Notes under the pieces: generated by a model
What the model was told of the DNA's origin: nothing
Database searches by the model: none
Seen by the model: the letters and a program-made list of their open reading frames with translations, nothing else
Position numbers and translations under genes: made by a program
Part shown: positions 6,045 through 6,374 of the stretch, piece after piece
Position numbering within the stretch: position 1 is the stretch's first letter
Layout: every line of letters begins with the position of its first letter
Origin: Spirochaetaceae bacterium
GTDB lineage: Bacteria; Spirochaetota; Spirochaetia; DSM-27196; PWMO01
Assembly (NCBI GenBank): GCA_003558175.1
Contig: PWMO01000539.1
Coordinates: 1-6,374 of the forward strand
DNA: 6,374 nucleotides
Reading direction: 5' to 3'

Positions 6045-6374
6045 AGGCTACCACCTCGTCCTCGCCCGCTTTGGCTTCACTAAGCCGCAACAGACCGGTA
6101 AGCTTCTTGCGGATCTCTTCAAGACTCAGATCGTAGTAGAGATTGGCCTCGTACGCCAGCGACAGCGCCCCGGTCTCTTCTGATACTACCAGCACCACCG
6201 CGTCGGTCTCCTCGGCCAGTCCCAGTGCCGCCCGATGGCGTGTCCCAAAGCTGCGACGAACGTCGAGCTGTTCCGACAGCGGCAGGAAACAGCCTGCCGC
6301 GACAATCCGGCCATCCTCAATGACCACCGCACCGTCATGCAGGGCCGTATCGTGGGCAAAGATCGTCAGCAGCA
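6034..6374 (-). CDS. cdaA: Diadenylate cyclase CdaA, 3' part only
   Basis: This is the C-terminal part of a membrane-bound c-di-AMP synthase, which joins two ATP molecules into the second messenger c-di-AMP. The last 112 residues are visible, and the gene continues beyond the right edge, where the N-terminal membrane helices should lie. Both DAC-domain signatures are present: the DGA motif in ALHDGAVVI (visible residues 10-18) and the RHR motif in GTRHRAALGLAEETDA (43-58), followed by the strand VVLVVSEETGALSLA. The residue before LHDGA is Ala, where many homologues have Pro (TPLHDGA). After the DAC core is a short helical tail (LSLEEIRKKLTGLL) and an acidic end (GEDEVVAFED). CdaA, not DisA or CdaS, is favoured by the short C-terminus without a DNA-binding domain and by the YbbR gene directly downstream. 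Confidence 0.93.
   Translation of the reverse strand, partial: LLTIFAHDTALHDGAVVIEDGRIVAAGCFLPLSEQLDVRRSFGTRHRAALGLAEETDAVVLVVSEETGALSLAYEANLYYDLSLEEIRKKLTGLLRLSEAKAGEDEVVAFED
6052..6057 (-). promoter_or_regulatory. ribosome binding site deciding the TTG start of cdaR
   Basis: GAGGTG on the minus strand, seven bases before the TTG at 6044, lies within the last codons of cdaA. With the in-frame TAG at 6050-6048 it leaves the TTG as the first possible start. A strong SD with a weak start codon may set the CdaR to CdaA ratio. Confidence 0.75.

Noticed and set aside
1..6374. tRNA/rRNA genes, insertion sequences, CRISPR arrays or a new defence-type system
   Set aside because: The minus strand is filled by eight recognised or partly recognised genes, with no gap over 42 nt. 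I saw no regularly spaced repeats, terminal inverted repeats, transposase motifs or RNA gene signatures.

Overview
The window is GC-rich and almost wholly coding. All eight genes that I can support lie on the minus strand and are read from the right edge to the left. In transcription order they are: the 3' part of a diadenylate cyclase gene (cdaA); a YbbR-domain protein (cdaR); holo-ACP synthase (acpS); a DUF2225 protein with two CxxC pairs; tRNA pseudouridine synthase A (truA); a family 4 iron-sulfur uracil-DNA glycosylase (udg); the primosomal helicase PriA (priA); and the 5' part of a DUF4197-type lipoprotein gene that runs off the left edge.

The organism is not stated by any single marker. 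A DAC-domain cyclase plus YbbR protein next to acpS, a DUF2225 protein, a family 4 UDG and a lipoprotein with a classical lipobox in GC-rich DNA best suit a free-living, high-GC spirochaete (Spirochaetota). This is an inference from gene content held with moderate confidence. A member of another c-di-AMP-producing phylum remains possible.

The packing is very tight. cdaA/cdaR overlap by 11 nt, cdaR/acpS by 4 nt (ATGA), DUF2225/truA by 8-11 nt, truA/udg by 23 nt and udg/priA by about 29 nt. The only gaps are 15 nt (acpS to DUF2225) and 42 nt (priA to the DUF4197 gene). There is no non-coding stretch over 42 nt, and I see no promoter or terminator hairpin, so the set reads as one operon whose promoter lies beyond the right edge. 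Translational coupling is likely at most junctions.

The first three genes concern the cell envelope and signalling (c-di-AMP synthesis, its membrane-anchored partner, activation of acyl carrier protein). The later ones concern nucleic acids (tRNA modification, uracil excision, replication restart). They look like a housekeeping superoperon, not a single pathway. I found no mobile element, RNA gene, CRISPR array or obvious novel system. The points most worth a second look are a PriA that seems to lack the winged-helix subdomain, the uncharacterised DUF2225 protein inside the operon, the disordered N-terminal extension on the UDG, and the TTG start of cdaR.
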